From Phytophthora quininea (taxonomy: Eukaryota > Oomycota > Peronosporomycetes > Peronosporales > Peronosporaceae), in assembly GCA_011947345.1 (NCBI GenBank), contig JAAVTG010000256.1, positions 1-64,000 of the forward strand: DNA of 64,000 nucleotides, read 5' to 3'. The notes under the pieces were generated by a model. That model saw nothing but the letters and a program-made list of their open reading frames with translations. It was not told where the DNA came from and searched no databases. The translations under genes were made by a program, and so were the position numbers. The number at the start of each line of letters is the position of its first letter. Position 1 is the stretch's first letter. Below, one piece after another: positions 1 to 10,998 of this stretch.

Positions 1-170
1 AACACAGAGAAGCCCCTGGAAGCCAACGCGACGGCCGTGGACTGCGCCTCTGTCACGTGGAAAGGAGCAGCACCATCCAGCTCTAGGAGTTGGCGGTAGA
101 CGGCGTCGAGACGGCGAGCAGGGGCCGACGAGAAGCGCCGGAGAGCAGCAGGAAGGTGACGGCGCAGCAT
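1..170 (-). CDS. N-terminus of a probable mitochondrial protein (cut by window edge)
   Basis: An ATG at 170 opens a frame that runs without a stop for 56 codons to the window edge. The first about 20 residues are rich in Arg, Leu, Ala and Ser with no acidic residue (MLRRHLPAALRRFSSAPARR), which is the composition of a mitochondrial presequence. An acidic, Leu-rich helix-like stretch and Thr-Glu-Ala-Gln follow. It lies 87 bp downstream of the small gene ending at 258 and on the same strand. The product cannot be identified from this fragment. The presequence reading is inference from composition. Confidence 0.55.
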   Translation of the reverse strand, partial: MLRRHLPAALRRFSSAPARRLDAVYRQLLELDGAAPFHVTEAQSTAVALASRGFSV

Positions 171-257
171 GTCGATATAAGAACGCTTACAAGTTTCAAG
201 TCAAATCCGAAATGTAGCCATTATCGAAAAGGCAAGTTGCCGTTCTGGTGCCTTTGG

Positions 258-514
258 CTAGTCCTGCTGCTCGACGGCGCAGGCGGTGCGGGAGGCGTGG
301 TTGCCGCAGACTGCATGCAGCACGATGCTCCAGTTCGGATTGTCCTCGCTCGGTTTGGGGAAATGCTTGTCGACCCACGTGCCGCCGGCCTGGCGCTTGT
401 CGTTCAGCACCACCAGCGAGCACTGGCCGAACGAAGTCGACCGGAGGGCCCCAGCGCACAGTCTACCGCAAAGTCGATCCAAGGACTTCGACTTTCGGTC
501 GTCTCACTTTCCAT
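258..514 (-). CDS. Small cysteine-containing protein, unknown function (one frame slip)
   Basis: Reading from the ATG at 514 gives MESETTESRSPWIDFAVDCA. After a one-base frame change near the CCC/GGG run at about 440, it continues as a frame with protein-like composition (TSFGQCSLVVLNDKRQAGG) to a TAG at 258. The product would be about 85 residues, soluble, with several Cys residues and no signal peptide. Oomycete genes are tightly packed, so a gene this small between two others is plausible. The plus-strand frames over the same bases have no recognisable domain. I do not recognise the family. It could be a fragment of a larger gene, but the ATG and the stop are both clear. Confidence 0.4.
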
Positions 515-665
515 TCCTCGACCGACCACAACAATCTTTGGATCAATGCAGCAGCTATCAAGTCAACCTCTCGATGAAGCTGAGTGCTCAAGGCTTGCGG
601 AAACTCGTGTCGAAGCGGCACGAATCGCGTCAACGAGGACCACCCGCGGAGGTCTTAAGCCCCAA

Positions 666-1646
666 ATGCCTCAACCCAAAGTGCAACTTAGTGACGGCGA
701 TGCCCAAGCATTCAAGAACTTGGCAGACACCATCGTCTCACGAAAGTGAGTACCATCGACTGGGATATCCCGAGCTGGCATCGGCAGACTGGAAGCTGCT
801 CAAGCGATGCAGCGGGCTTGGCGTCTACCAAAACAGAGCTGTCCAAGCTAAGCAACCGATGGCGCTGCGCATGGGCAAATTGGACGGCTCACTCGAGGAT
901 GTGCTCTACGGAATGCACTGCAAGACTCGAGAAGAATTTCGCGTCGCCGACATTTTCCAGAACAGGAGCCTCGTCGACTGCGCCGTGCTCGCCAAGGTTG
1001 AGCGAGGGTCCAACAAAGACCCGTACCGACAGCTCTCCGTGAAATGGCTTTCGACACGGCCAGAACACTGCAAGATGAACGCCGTCCAAGACTTGTATGT
1101 CCTCGAATTCATCGGTAGTGATGTGGACAGCCAAGGTGATCGCTTCGGCTACCTCCTCGTCAAGAACGTGGATCTGGGCGGCTACCCCGAGGTTCGAACG
1201 ACCAACGTCGCCAACACGACCATGTGCTGCATCTTTCGCCAAGAACTGAATACGCAAGGCGGCAGGGCCAGCACTTTTAATACGGCCGCCACTTGTTCCA
1301 TGCTGCTGTTCATTGCTACTGCGATCGAGATTGCCGAAGCCAAGCGACTGACGCAACTCGCTCAGCAATTTGCAGAGTATTCGGTCCGCGCCTCGTTCAC
1401 ATGTGCGGGAAGAAGCGCGCTTGACGAAGTTAGTCCGCGCTGCGTACCGAATGTGCGGGGTCTGCAACCAGCGGGTGTCGGAAGTGCCGAACAAGGCGAC
1501 GGATATTCGCCCGGGCAGAACCTGTGGCACTCACTTGCTGCAAGGTCTGCACCGTCGCGTCCAAGAATTGGCGTGGACCCTCGAGATCCGTGTCCCATGC
1601 TAGCTTGCATGCTAGCTCTCAATTAGCTGACAAAACTTTCAATTAG
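666..1646 (+). pseudogene. START-like/FYVE zinc-finger protein, broken by several frame slips
   Basis: From ATG 666 the sequence reads as an oomycete START-like domain protein: LSDGDAQAFKNLADTIV in one frame, then WKLLKRCSGLGVYQNR, a GSLEDVLYGM segment and a long strand-rich region in a second frame (about 745-1380). The C-terminal zinc finger is spread over three frames. C-G-K-K is in one at about 1404. MCGVCNQRV is in the next at about 1450-1480. GCRKCRTRRRIF and TCCKVCTVAS are in the third at about 1476-1545, which ends at TAG 1644. Together the pieces give the CxxC spacing and RR(I/V) signature of FYVE-type fingers. At least three or four indels are needed, so I call it a pseudogene, though assembly error cannot be excluded. 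The family is thought to bind lipids. Confidence 0.6.
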
Positions 1647-1731
1647 CGATTGCACGTACAACAAAATACTCACCATTATTGTTGCCTGGCATGACTGTAG
1701 CAGTTATCTTCACTGTGCCTGCACGTGACTT

Positions 1732-1758
1732 GCTCAACAACTAGCTCAACAACTAGCT
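1732..1758. repeat. 12-bp tandem repeat
   Basis: The unit GCTCAACAACTA occurs twice head to tail at 1732-1755 and begins a third time. It lies between the START/FYVE gene and the end of the callose synthase gene. No function is evident. Confidence 0.6.
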
Positions 1759-1898
1759 CAGCCCGAAAACTTCACGTAAGTCTGTATTTCGAGGCAAAAA
1801 TGTATGTACAAAACAAACGAGAAAAAGCTGACGACATGAGCTCAAGTCGGTCCCTCTAAGCACGCGCATGCATGAGCGGCGCGGCATTTGCGGGAGTC

Positions 1899-4800
1899 TC
1901 ATACATCTGGTAAGCGCCAGGCGTTTGGTTGCCCCGTTGGGCGTTGGACTTGGACCGAACGCGACTGAGGTTGCGGCCGCGAGCAGTGGCAGGAGGGCGG
2001 CGGCTTTCTCTCGGCGCGCATGCGAGCCACACGCTCGCGGTCGCGCTCGGCTTCCGCCCTGGAGCAGATAATACCATTCTTCTTGGTGCCAGCGCCGAGG
2101 ATCAGCACCAAAGAGGCGACGCAGAAACCGGCGAGGGCATATAGGTACAGGTACTCGTTGGCCATCATGGAGTCGTGCGTGTGCATGTACACATAACCAA
2201 CGTCCGGCAGGAAGAACAAGGAGAAGAGCACCACCGTCGACACTGCACGGCCGCGAGTGGTGAACATTCCAACACACGCCGCCCACGGAGCTGAGCTGGT
2301 GCCCAGCCCCATGAAGAAGTACATGAGCATGACGACCAGACTCAAGTACAGGCCGGAACCCTCGGTATTGCCCAGGAACTCGGACGTCTCGTTGAAGCCC
2401 AACACACCAGCGCAGATGGCGATCGGAATGAGCGTACCGAAGAGGATCGACTTGTGGTCCAACTTGTCGATGAAGAAGAAGGCAATGACAGCGCCAGAGA
2501 TCTGCAGCGCCATGCCGTTCACAAAGAGTTGGTCCTGATCATTGTACTCACTGGCGCCCTTGTAGCTGATGAAGGCGTTGAGGAAACCGGTTGTAAGAGA
2601 AGACACGAGCATCAGGAAGAGTCCGATGAGGAACTTGAAAGGGCCCGAAGCACCTTCGTCTGCACTCTCTTCCTCGCGCATGATCTTGAGCTCTTCCTGC
2701 ACATCAGGCTTACGACGCAGAACCACAAGACAGGCTTCGCAGGCGTCCCAACCCTTGCGCTCCAACACCCAGTACGGACTCTCTGGGAACACGTTGACGA
2801 CCGGAGTGACCAACGCAATGACAATGCAGGCCGCGAACGTCTGCCAGATCCATCCGAGCTGCTTGACAGTTGCGAACAATCCTCCCAACAAACTGCCAGC
2901 GATAAAGCCAATGCCAAGAAGCAGGATGGCCTTACCTCGCATCTCCTTGGTCGAGATCTCAAAGATGTAGATGGCCAGCGACGGGAGCAGAATACCAACA
3001 GAAGCACCAAGCAATCCAATGCCAGGCATCAACAGAGTCGAACGCAAATCGTCGTTTGCACTGACTGCCACCATTCCCAGAGTGCTGAAGAGACCACCAG
3101 CAACGATGGAGAGGCGACGGCCGAGGAAGTAGTTGAGGAATCCAGCAATGACTGTGCCGACGATGGTCGCACCGTAGAGCATGAAGGTCGTTGTGCCATC
3201 GCCGACATTGCCACTCAAGACTCCATCGTACGTGACGACATAACTGGCGAAACTGGCAGACTGCTCCAAGGTCGACAGCAGATTGAAGAGCCAGCCAGTG
3301 CCGACACCACCCAGAATGCCCATGAAGCAGGCCAACGAGAAGGCATACTGCGATGACGCCGACATGACCTTGGAGAAGCCTTCGTTGTACATCATACGCG
3401 TCTGGATGACGTTCAGGAACGGGATGCACGACATGACAAATAGAGGGATAATCATACCCGTGCAGAAGATAAAGTCAAACAAGAACTGCAGCTGCTGGAA
3501 CACGGGGATGCTAGCGATCGAAGAGTGCGGGAAGCTCCACATGCGGAAGCACTCGTTGAGACCGTAGAGCGCAGCCACGTAGGCCAGGAAGAGCGAGATG
3601 GAGTAGGTGAAAGACCAATCCATGACGATCCACGTCGCCAAGAAGTAGGCGACCACAAGGGCAGCAACAGTGATCAAATACATGACAGCTCGGGTCACTG
3701 GACTCAACGACTTCATGCCGAGACCAACGCCATGGAACACACCCAGAAGGATGACAGTAGCAACAGCAGCGCCGAACGAGTAGCCCACGTACATGACGTC
3801 CTCAGTCTCGAGAGTGGCGACGTAGAACATGAGCAGGAAGTGGCGACACTCGCGAATAATGACCGTCACACGCGAGATCATGTTGGAGTTGTGAAGTTGC
3901 TCCAGGTCTCCCTTCCACCAGCCAACCCAGCCGCCCTTGTTGGCCGGGTCGTCGTCCTTGTAGTCCTCGTCAGCAAACATCCATAAACACCACTGCGCAA
4001 TATCGACCTTTGTTTTCTGGAAATCGAGGCCGTCACTGTTGAAGAGGAACGGACCAACCAACCACAGAATGGAAATGAACCAAATGGAGAACGTCTGCAC
4101 GCCGTAAGCTTGCGCAGTGTCACAGTAGTCCGAGGCGAACGTATTGTCGTTGGCCGACGCATCCGTCTGACAAATGTAAAAGTTACCGAAGATGCCGTAC
4201 ACCATACACAGACCGATCAGCTCGAATGCTTTTCGGTAATGGGAACTGGCGTAGGCCTTGTAGAGCAATACCAGCGTTTCTCGGGAGATCTTGAAACCAC
4301 GACCGGTAGCCTGGTACTTGGCACCGCCATGCACAATGTTGTTGTCGAAGTAGTGCATGGTCGTGCCCACCTGGAACACGAAGAAGACCGGACCAAGCGT
4401 GATGATCATATCGATGAAACGCCACATACCACGCACTAGGCCACCTTCACCGAAGTACACACACATGAGCGGAAGCATCAAGAACGTACCAGCCTGGATG
4501 TAGAACTGTGTGTTCAACACGGCCTTCAAGTCGGTAAACACTCGCTCGTCAAAGTTGTTGGCAATGTTGTCCGTAATGACAGCAGTCGAGTTCATGTTGT
4601 ACACAACCTGCTGCTGAACACCAGCCAGAGCCAGGTACACCTTGCAGTACATGTACACGAACGTCGTGACAATCGTCATCCACGTTGCAAAGTAGAAGCC
4701 AGTGTGCGAGTAGTACATTGAGTTGAGGCGGAAGAAGTCCATGAACTGGCCCATGCGATGGGCCTCGCGAGCAAGACAGGTCTCACCGGCACCGTTGGCC

Positions 4801-7800
4801 AGCTTACCTTCGAACATGGAAATCTGCGAAAGAGCCACATCACGACCCTTACCGCACTGCATGAACTCCACGTGCGTCACGACGCCACCACGAAGCGTAG
4901 AGTTGAAACCTGCAAACACATCTTCTGACAGATTGATACCCTTACTAGCCTTGGACACACCACCGCGAGGCATGGCCAGAATCTTGTCGAAGATATCGGG
5001 GTGACCGTAGTGCATACGGACCCAAAGAGGATCGGCTAGCACACGCTGGGACAGCGTCACAAACACCAACTCTTGCCACGACTTGAACTTGGAAAGCGAG
5101 GAAGCATTACCTGTGAAAATGTGCTCGCGCATACCAATAATCGACACGGGCTTCTTCGAAGGGTGCAAGTCGGCAGTCACAAGAAGCTGCGGCATCTTCA
5201 GACACTCCTCGAAGTAGTGCTGCTGGTTCATATCAATGGTCTGCAAGTACTCGCCACGAGTGAAAGGAAGCGCGTTGTTCTGGTTCTCAGGCTTACCTTC
5301 ACCAAGAATCGGGTCGCCAGGCAGTTCGTAACGATATACTTCGGCGATCTCGTTGCCTTCGCTCTTGATGAGCACAGTGTCGAATTGCTTCCCGCCATCC
5401 TGGACAATGGTGTCGACATAAGCCACACGCAAGTTCGGGTACGTCTTCAGAAGATAGTCAATGTCATCAGCCTGGGCCTTGCCCTCGGCGCGGTGCTTAC
5501 CGTACACTTGACAAGCGCAAATGTACGAGAATTTCAGGCGCACCATATCTTCGAGCTGAGCCTGCTTTTGCTCAGCAGTCTTGCCGGGGCTTGAACCAAT
5601 TTCCAGCCAGTGCAGAATCTTGATAGCGTCTTCGTACAGCATCATGCCCTGCACGGTACGGGCCAACGTCTGACCACGGTAAGAAGCCCACAGACGAATC
5701 TCTAGCGGGTAGTTCGCCTGTGCTTCTTCGGCAGTGCTCACATCAATACGCTCTAAGAAGTTCTCCCACTCCTCGGGGTGGATGGTGATCAAGTACTTGA
5801 GAATGGTAATGTTCTTGCCCTTCTCCTCGACCCTCTTGAACACAGGGTGGTTCACCAGCGGGTCGTTCAGCTCGGATAGAGAAATCAACACACTTTCACT
5901 GTAGAACGGTGTCACGACGGAGAACGAGTGCATCTCCTTCACAGACGCCAGCTGAGGGATGTCCATCAAAAGCGACTTCATAAAGAAACCAAGTCGACGC
6001 TGGGCCTCAGGCACACGAGGCATCGCATCAGCCTTCTCAAGTGACATGAGCAAGTAAGCACGAGTAGCGGCGCCCATGGCCGTATCGTTGTGGAACAGGT
6101 TGACCAGACCACGAGCAGCGTACACGTATCCGTTGGCGCTCGAACAGAACTTGGAGTTGCTGAACTTGGCAGCCAGCTCAGGACGGTTGGCGAAGATGCG
6201 GATAGCATTCAGCAGGTTCTCCATCTTGGTCACGAAGTTGCGCACAACGCCCATCGTGTGCACTCTGGAAGTCGTCAAGTGTGAAGACTGAGCATCTGGA
6301 TCGGGCAGGTCCATTACTGCTTCCAAGAACTCCATTGACACGGTGCGCAGCTGCACCAAGCTCTTGGCATCAAACGTGCTCATGAAGCTTCCGTTAGCAG
6401 CAATTGTCTCCATTTGGCGGAGAGCATCAAGAATATCCGCGTCGTCACTGCCGAGAAGAGCCTCCATCACGTACATGCTGGCTGTGAAGAAACTACGCAC
6501 AGCGGACAAGCAATCCTTCTGGACCATGTACACTTGCAGCTGCGAATCTCCCTTGCCTTCCTTGGCGATCTTGACCGTGTAGTCGAGAGCTTCCACGAGC
6601 TTACCAGCAGAAAGGAACACGGGCTCAAACACGTCGCCAGAACTCTGAATGTCGTACTGCAGAATGGCAGCCTCCTTGTCGTCAACGAGATCGCCCTCAC
6701 GGAACGAGTTGACGATTTCGTTCCACACAACAACGAAGCGGAGCATCATCTGCGACTGGTATGCCGCTGCAGATCCATCCGCCGCAGCATCGTTCGAGCG
6801 GGCGAGATTGGTCACAACCTTTGGTCGAACAGCTGAGGCGCCACGCGGAAGGCCTTCGTGATCTCCTTGATGCCGTGGATTTCACCCGTCTTCATGATGA
6901 GACCCTGGATGCCACCAAGTGAAGCTTGGAACACCGTGAAGTAAATTTGCGTGTCGTAGTTGAAAATGAACACCACGGGCAGCCACAGCGCCAAGATAAC
7001 GCCGACGTTGTGGAACGACACCACATTACTCCCGTACTGGAGTTCCATCTCGTAGATGGCCAGCGAGGGGAGAATCAACGGACGGACCAGGATGAAGTAC
7101 GACACGAACGCCTTCAACGACCACAAGATGAGCCAGAAGATGATGTACTTGATCTGGAACTGGAAGGGAGGCGCCATGTGGCGTCCGACGTAGCAAGTTT
7201 CACCCTCGCGAATAAACTTGGCTGCAAACGACTTCATGATCACTGAAGGTGCCACTGCTTGAGTGAGCAAAATGCAAGCGCCAGGCAGAGCGTAGGCAGC
7301 ACTAGCGGCTGCGGCCTTGTCTAGTAGCTGGACGTTCGTGCCCGACGTCAAGGGCTTGTACAGCATCATGCCGAAGATACCTGAAAATGCGCCGTTCCAG
7401 AGCATGCGAACTATGAGAGCCATGCCGTAGTTCCATGAACGCGACGATGTCTCTGCAGCCTCACTAGCAATCAGCAAGTGCCATCCGTGGCACGCCTCCA
7501 ATACGCATTTGCAGAATCCCATGGCGGCGAGGGCAAAACCAGTCCCACATAGGTGAGCTTGACATCCTGCTGCTCGTAAGGCTCGACCACCTCTCCCATG
7601 GACCCGAACTGGGCGAACCACTGCTTTCCTCCATCGGGGGAAATGGCCGAGACGAAACCGATGGCCATCAGCACCATCATGAACATTATGTTGAACTGGA
7701 AGATGCGGTAGTAGTTGAGCACGAGCGTGAAGATACTGCGGTGCTCGTAGTACGTCTTGGTGTGCTTCTTGGCCAGCTCCTCGCCGATCTGCGTGAGCTC

Positions 7801-8574
7801 GACATTCAAGCAGTACTTTTCCAAAAGTACTCGTTGATGTCGTCGTAGTTGCGCACCTTGACGTGCTCCAAGTTCTTGCCCAGACTGTTCTTCCTCTGCA
7901 TGTTGCTGGCCTCCTTCCAGACCGGACGCACCACCTGACGCAAGTACCATCCCTCGCCCTGCTTGTCCTGGCCTAGAAAGTCTTTGTTCAGCATGCTCAG
8001 CGCCTGGTGGTACATGTAGCACAGGCACTCGGGCATGTGGCGCAGGTTGCCGGACTCGCCCCACACCAGCAGGAACAGCATGATTTCCATGTGCAGCGGG
8101 CTCTTGAGGTCTCCCTGGGGCTGCGCTGTGTACGACACGCTGGGCACGCCCAGGAACTGGCACCACTCGGTGTAGTTGGACATGAGCTTCTTGTGCAGCA
8201 GCGTCACGTGGTGGCCCGGCGGGTCCTGCGGCTTGGCGCGCGCCTTGGCGTTGGCCAGCAGCAGCAGCACGTGCTCGCGCTGGTTGTCCACCGAGCCGGA
8301 CTGGAAGCCGAACTTGTTGTACAGCACCTCGCAGCAAAGTCGATGCTCACCTCGTCGGCAAAGTCCCCTGCAGGCCGCCGCCGTTGCGGTGGCCGCCCTG
8401 CGTGTTGGGCGGCAGCACGTCCATCATCGAGAGGCGGTCCCCGAACGTGCCGCGGCCATCCTGGTTCATGTGGCTGCGGTTGTTGGAGGCGTTGCGCTTG
8501 CGGTCGGCGTCCAGCTGAAAGTAGTTGGAGCCGGCGCGGCGTCGGTCCATCTTGCCGCCGGGCGTCGTGGCCAT
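1899..8574 (-). CDS. 1,3-beta-glucan (callose) synthase fused to an MFS sugar-transporter-like region
   Basis: This is a plasma-membrane enzyme that would polymerise UDP-glucose into 1,3-beta-glucan, the main oomycete wall polymer. The ATG is at 8574. An FKS1 domain-1 signature (MLFLLVWGESGNLRHMPE) lies near 8060. Several membrane segments follow (7750-6900). The glucan synthase core is at about 5800-4700, with RLWASYRGQTLARTVQGMM near 5690 and SQRVLADPLWVRMHYGHPD near 5050. A second membrane bundle follows, then at about 3250-2080 a twelve-helix-like MFS sugar-porter region with GRR and PESPYWVLERKGWDAC. Combined length is about 2,200 residues. Five single-base slips interrupt it (about 8360, 8340, 7818, 7536 and 6821), mostly in AAAA/TTTT/GGGG runs. 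Each junction restores conserved sequence, so I treat them as probable assembly errors. The MFS half carries the transporter motifs, but its transport activity is inferred. Confidence 0.9.
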
Positions 8575-9536
8575 GGCTGCTGTCTCCGGGGGCGGTACAA
8601 GCGCGCTGTCCTACACAAGCCCGAGATCGCGCACTAGGAGTGACGGTCGATGCGATTCCGCACTTGAAAGCGCAGGCGCCTGTTTGGTTGTGGGGAGGGG
8701 AGACGGAAGAGCGCGGCCAAGATGCGAGGGAAAAGGCAACTACCGGTAGTCAGATGTTCCTGGCACATTTTAACATATTCGCGACTACGCATTGTACTAT
8801 GTATCGCATCTTAAAGAGATCTCCGCGTTAAAGAATATACAAATAGTAAATAATAGATTACCTTTGCTCATAACTATAAAGAAGATCTCCGTATACTTAT
8901 AAAGTAACGGTTATTCTGACTCGAAAGCATGCCACCTCCATCTGGGCCCCGCCTCCCGTTTAGGTTTGCACCCTCATTCGAGCAAACGAACAGGCTGCGG
9001 TAATGAGACAGCGCTTGGCGAGGGCTCGCTGACAGGAGCAGCTGCCCCACAGTGCGGGGCGATCGACAGCACGAACCGACCACCACGCAAATCCAAAGCC
9101 ACTTGGGACTGGCGTGCTGCGTTGCGAACGAAAGTTGACTGGAAAAGAACGAGAGGTCAGCGCTGATTGGGTGAAAAGTGATAGAGTGGCACTTTTATGG
9201 CGCGATCTTACGACGCACGATGGACTTTCCAAGGGCTCTGCTTGGCGTCGCCATGAATTTCGTGCGCGCACGACGACGGACCCAAAAGCTGGTTGTTGTC
9301 CTGTGCGCACAAGATTGCCCTCCCTATCATGTAAAACTAGCCAGCGTCGTGGCTGCAAAGCGGACAGCAAGGCGAGCAGTTTGGGTGGAGTCATCCCGCC
9401 TGCAACGTTATTGTCTTCAACTCCGCTGACGTTTCGCTGGCCATTTTACAATGGCGAGCGAAGCAAACAGCTTGGACTGCAGATGAACGCAAAGAACAAC
9501 GCATGCAAGCCGCCGCAGCTCGGAAAGCCCCTAACA
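8575..9536. other. Intergenic region, A+T-rich in part
   Basis: Upstream of the callose synthase ATG there is a stretch with an A+T-rich core at about 8790-8930. Short open frames exist on both strands but none shows a domain or coding-like composition. The 5' part presumably holds the callose synthase promoter. No repeat or RNA gene was recognised. Confidence 0.4.
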
Positions 9537-10193
9537 TCACACCGGATTTTCTTGCCGTGGCTCAGCAGTGCATTGGACGCTGGTTTCCGTAGCAAGTATG
9601 ATGTCGAATGCATCAGCATTATTAAGGAACTTGGCGGTTTTCAGGAACGAGAACCACTCAGAAGAAGACAAAGCAGTTACGCTGCAGGTATTCATCAAAT
9701 ACGAGCCGTCACCAATGCTTGGAGTGGCAGGCAACCCAACAATCGGAACCAAGGACCAATGTTTGGGCATTTGCCACAGAATAATGATGACGATAGATCC
9801 AGCAATTGACAGACCAGTACGAACTGCCTGGAATTTGCATGTATGTCTCGACGGAGAAGAATGACAGAAGAGCCTAGGATGCCCGAGCAAAACACAAAGT
9901 TGCTGTCACTTCAGCATGACTTGAACAATTCTTCGCAGTACAGTGGGAACACCATCACGAGCAAGAAATTTTCTGGCCAAGAAACCAGGTTTGACGTTCA
10001 CGGGCCACACGGATGGTTTGACACACAACGACTGCAACACCACCCAGAACGAAACCTGCATGGAATTACCTGCGCAACACGAGTAGCAATAGTTTGTCGT
10101 CGCGTCTCGAGAAATACGAGGCTTCTGTAGGGGAAAAAAGTCATAAAGACGAAATAGAAGGTTATTGAACTCTCGTTTTACGATGGCGAGCAA
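9537..10193 (-). pseudogene. Remnant of an unidentified membrane protein gene
   Basis: Two minus-strand open segments (10193-9906 and 9890-9537) read one after the other in the same frame with a stop between them. They look coding rather than random. The second holds a hydrophobic helix (GLSIAGSIVIIILW), then a Pro/Gly-rich loop and a serine/threonine-rich segment ending in FLKTAKFLNNADAFDIIL. There is no ATG at the expected start and a stop lies between the halves. I do not recognise the family. It lies among other decayed fragments (ClpB, Uma2), which supports the pseudogene reading. Confidence 0.35.
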
Positions 10194-10299
10194 GACGCGT
10201 GTGTGTGAGTGTAGCTTTCCGCCGGCATTGTTTTCTTAAGTGTTGAATCATTTTGTCTTTTGTGCTCCGCGTCTTGGAAAACGAAGCGAAGACTCGAGC

Positions 10300-10490
10300 G
10301 CCCGACGGAACAGTTCCTGACCCGGAGCGACAGCACCTTCGAACAGCTTCACAGTCGTCGGGTTTCGTACGTGATGTGGATCAGACGCTTCAGGGGACGA
10401 GCACCGTACAGCGGGCTGTATCCGACGCCGACCAGCCATCGGCGACACCTTCATCGTCAGCTTCTTTTCTTCCAACAAATTGTTGGCCAC
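10300..10490 (-). pseudogene. Fragment of the ClpB/Hsp78 C-terminal region
   Basis: This piece is homologous to 19160-19345 of the ClpB gene in this window. On the minus strand it encodes LLEEKKLTMKVSP and [14 protein letters not shown], matching [13 protein letters not shown] and [14 protein letters not shown] of the gene. The middle part is out of frame. No other ClpB sequence surrounds it, so it is a detached duplicate of the last part of the second ATPase domain. It directly abuts a Uma2 remnant on the same strand. Confidence 0.85.
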
Positions 10491-10532
10491 AAGCTCGGTA
10501 TTAAATTGCTTACGTGCCGAGGATGTTGCTGC

Positions 10533-10910
10533 TTAATCCAAAACAATCTCTTCTTCCGACGAAGACTCAGAGGCCTGCACGTCTAGCCTTGTTGAGCTCA
10601 AACCCGTTGCATCTCGCCACTCTTCATCATCCACACAACACACCTGTCCACCCTCGTCAAGCTTGAACTCAAGCATTTCTCGGCACTCTGGTCGTGGATC
10701 GATCGATCAGCCAGACCAGCTGAACGTGTAAAGTATTTGTCGCGCATTTTACCCGACACCCGACCGTTTATCGATTTCAACAACAAACGTCGGGGAAAAA
10801 GGCTTTGCTGGGATTTTCAGGTCCTTCAGCTTGTTCGGGTCTCGCCGTTGTAACGATGAAGTGGTGTGCATGTGCTGCCGGGCATTCGTGTCGAGGGTCC
10901 GAAAGGAACT
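10533..10910 (-). pseudogene. Uma2-like domain remnant
   Basis: On the minus strand this matches the Uma2-like gene at 24238-24851: KPFSPTFVVEIDKRSG (about 10790-10740), MRDKYF, then CCVDDEEW-type sequence and a C-terminal SSSEEEIVLD ending at TAA 10535-10533. Frames switch at least twice and part of the central sequence is missing. Nucleotide similarity to the other copy extends to about 10910. Uma2 (DUF820) is a PD-(D/E)XK-type nuclease-like fold. This copy is certainly inactive. Confidence 0.75.
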
Positions 10911-10998
10911 CAAGTCTTGTGTTGCCTTTCTTTTTTCAAACGCCTTTTCCGCACAACCAATCACATGTCTCGATTTCAAAACCGCGGGAATCGCCAAG

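Noticed and set aside
2454..3356. 300-codon plus-strand open frame inside the callose synthase gene
   Set aside because: Antisense shadow of the MFS part, with charged low-complexity composition and no domain.
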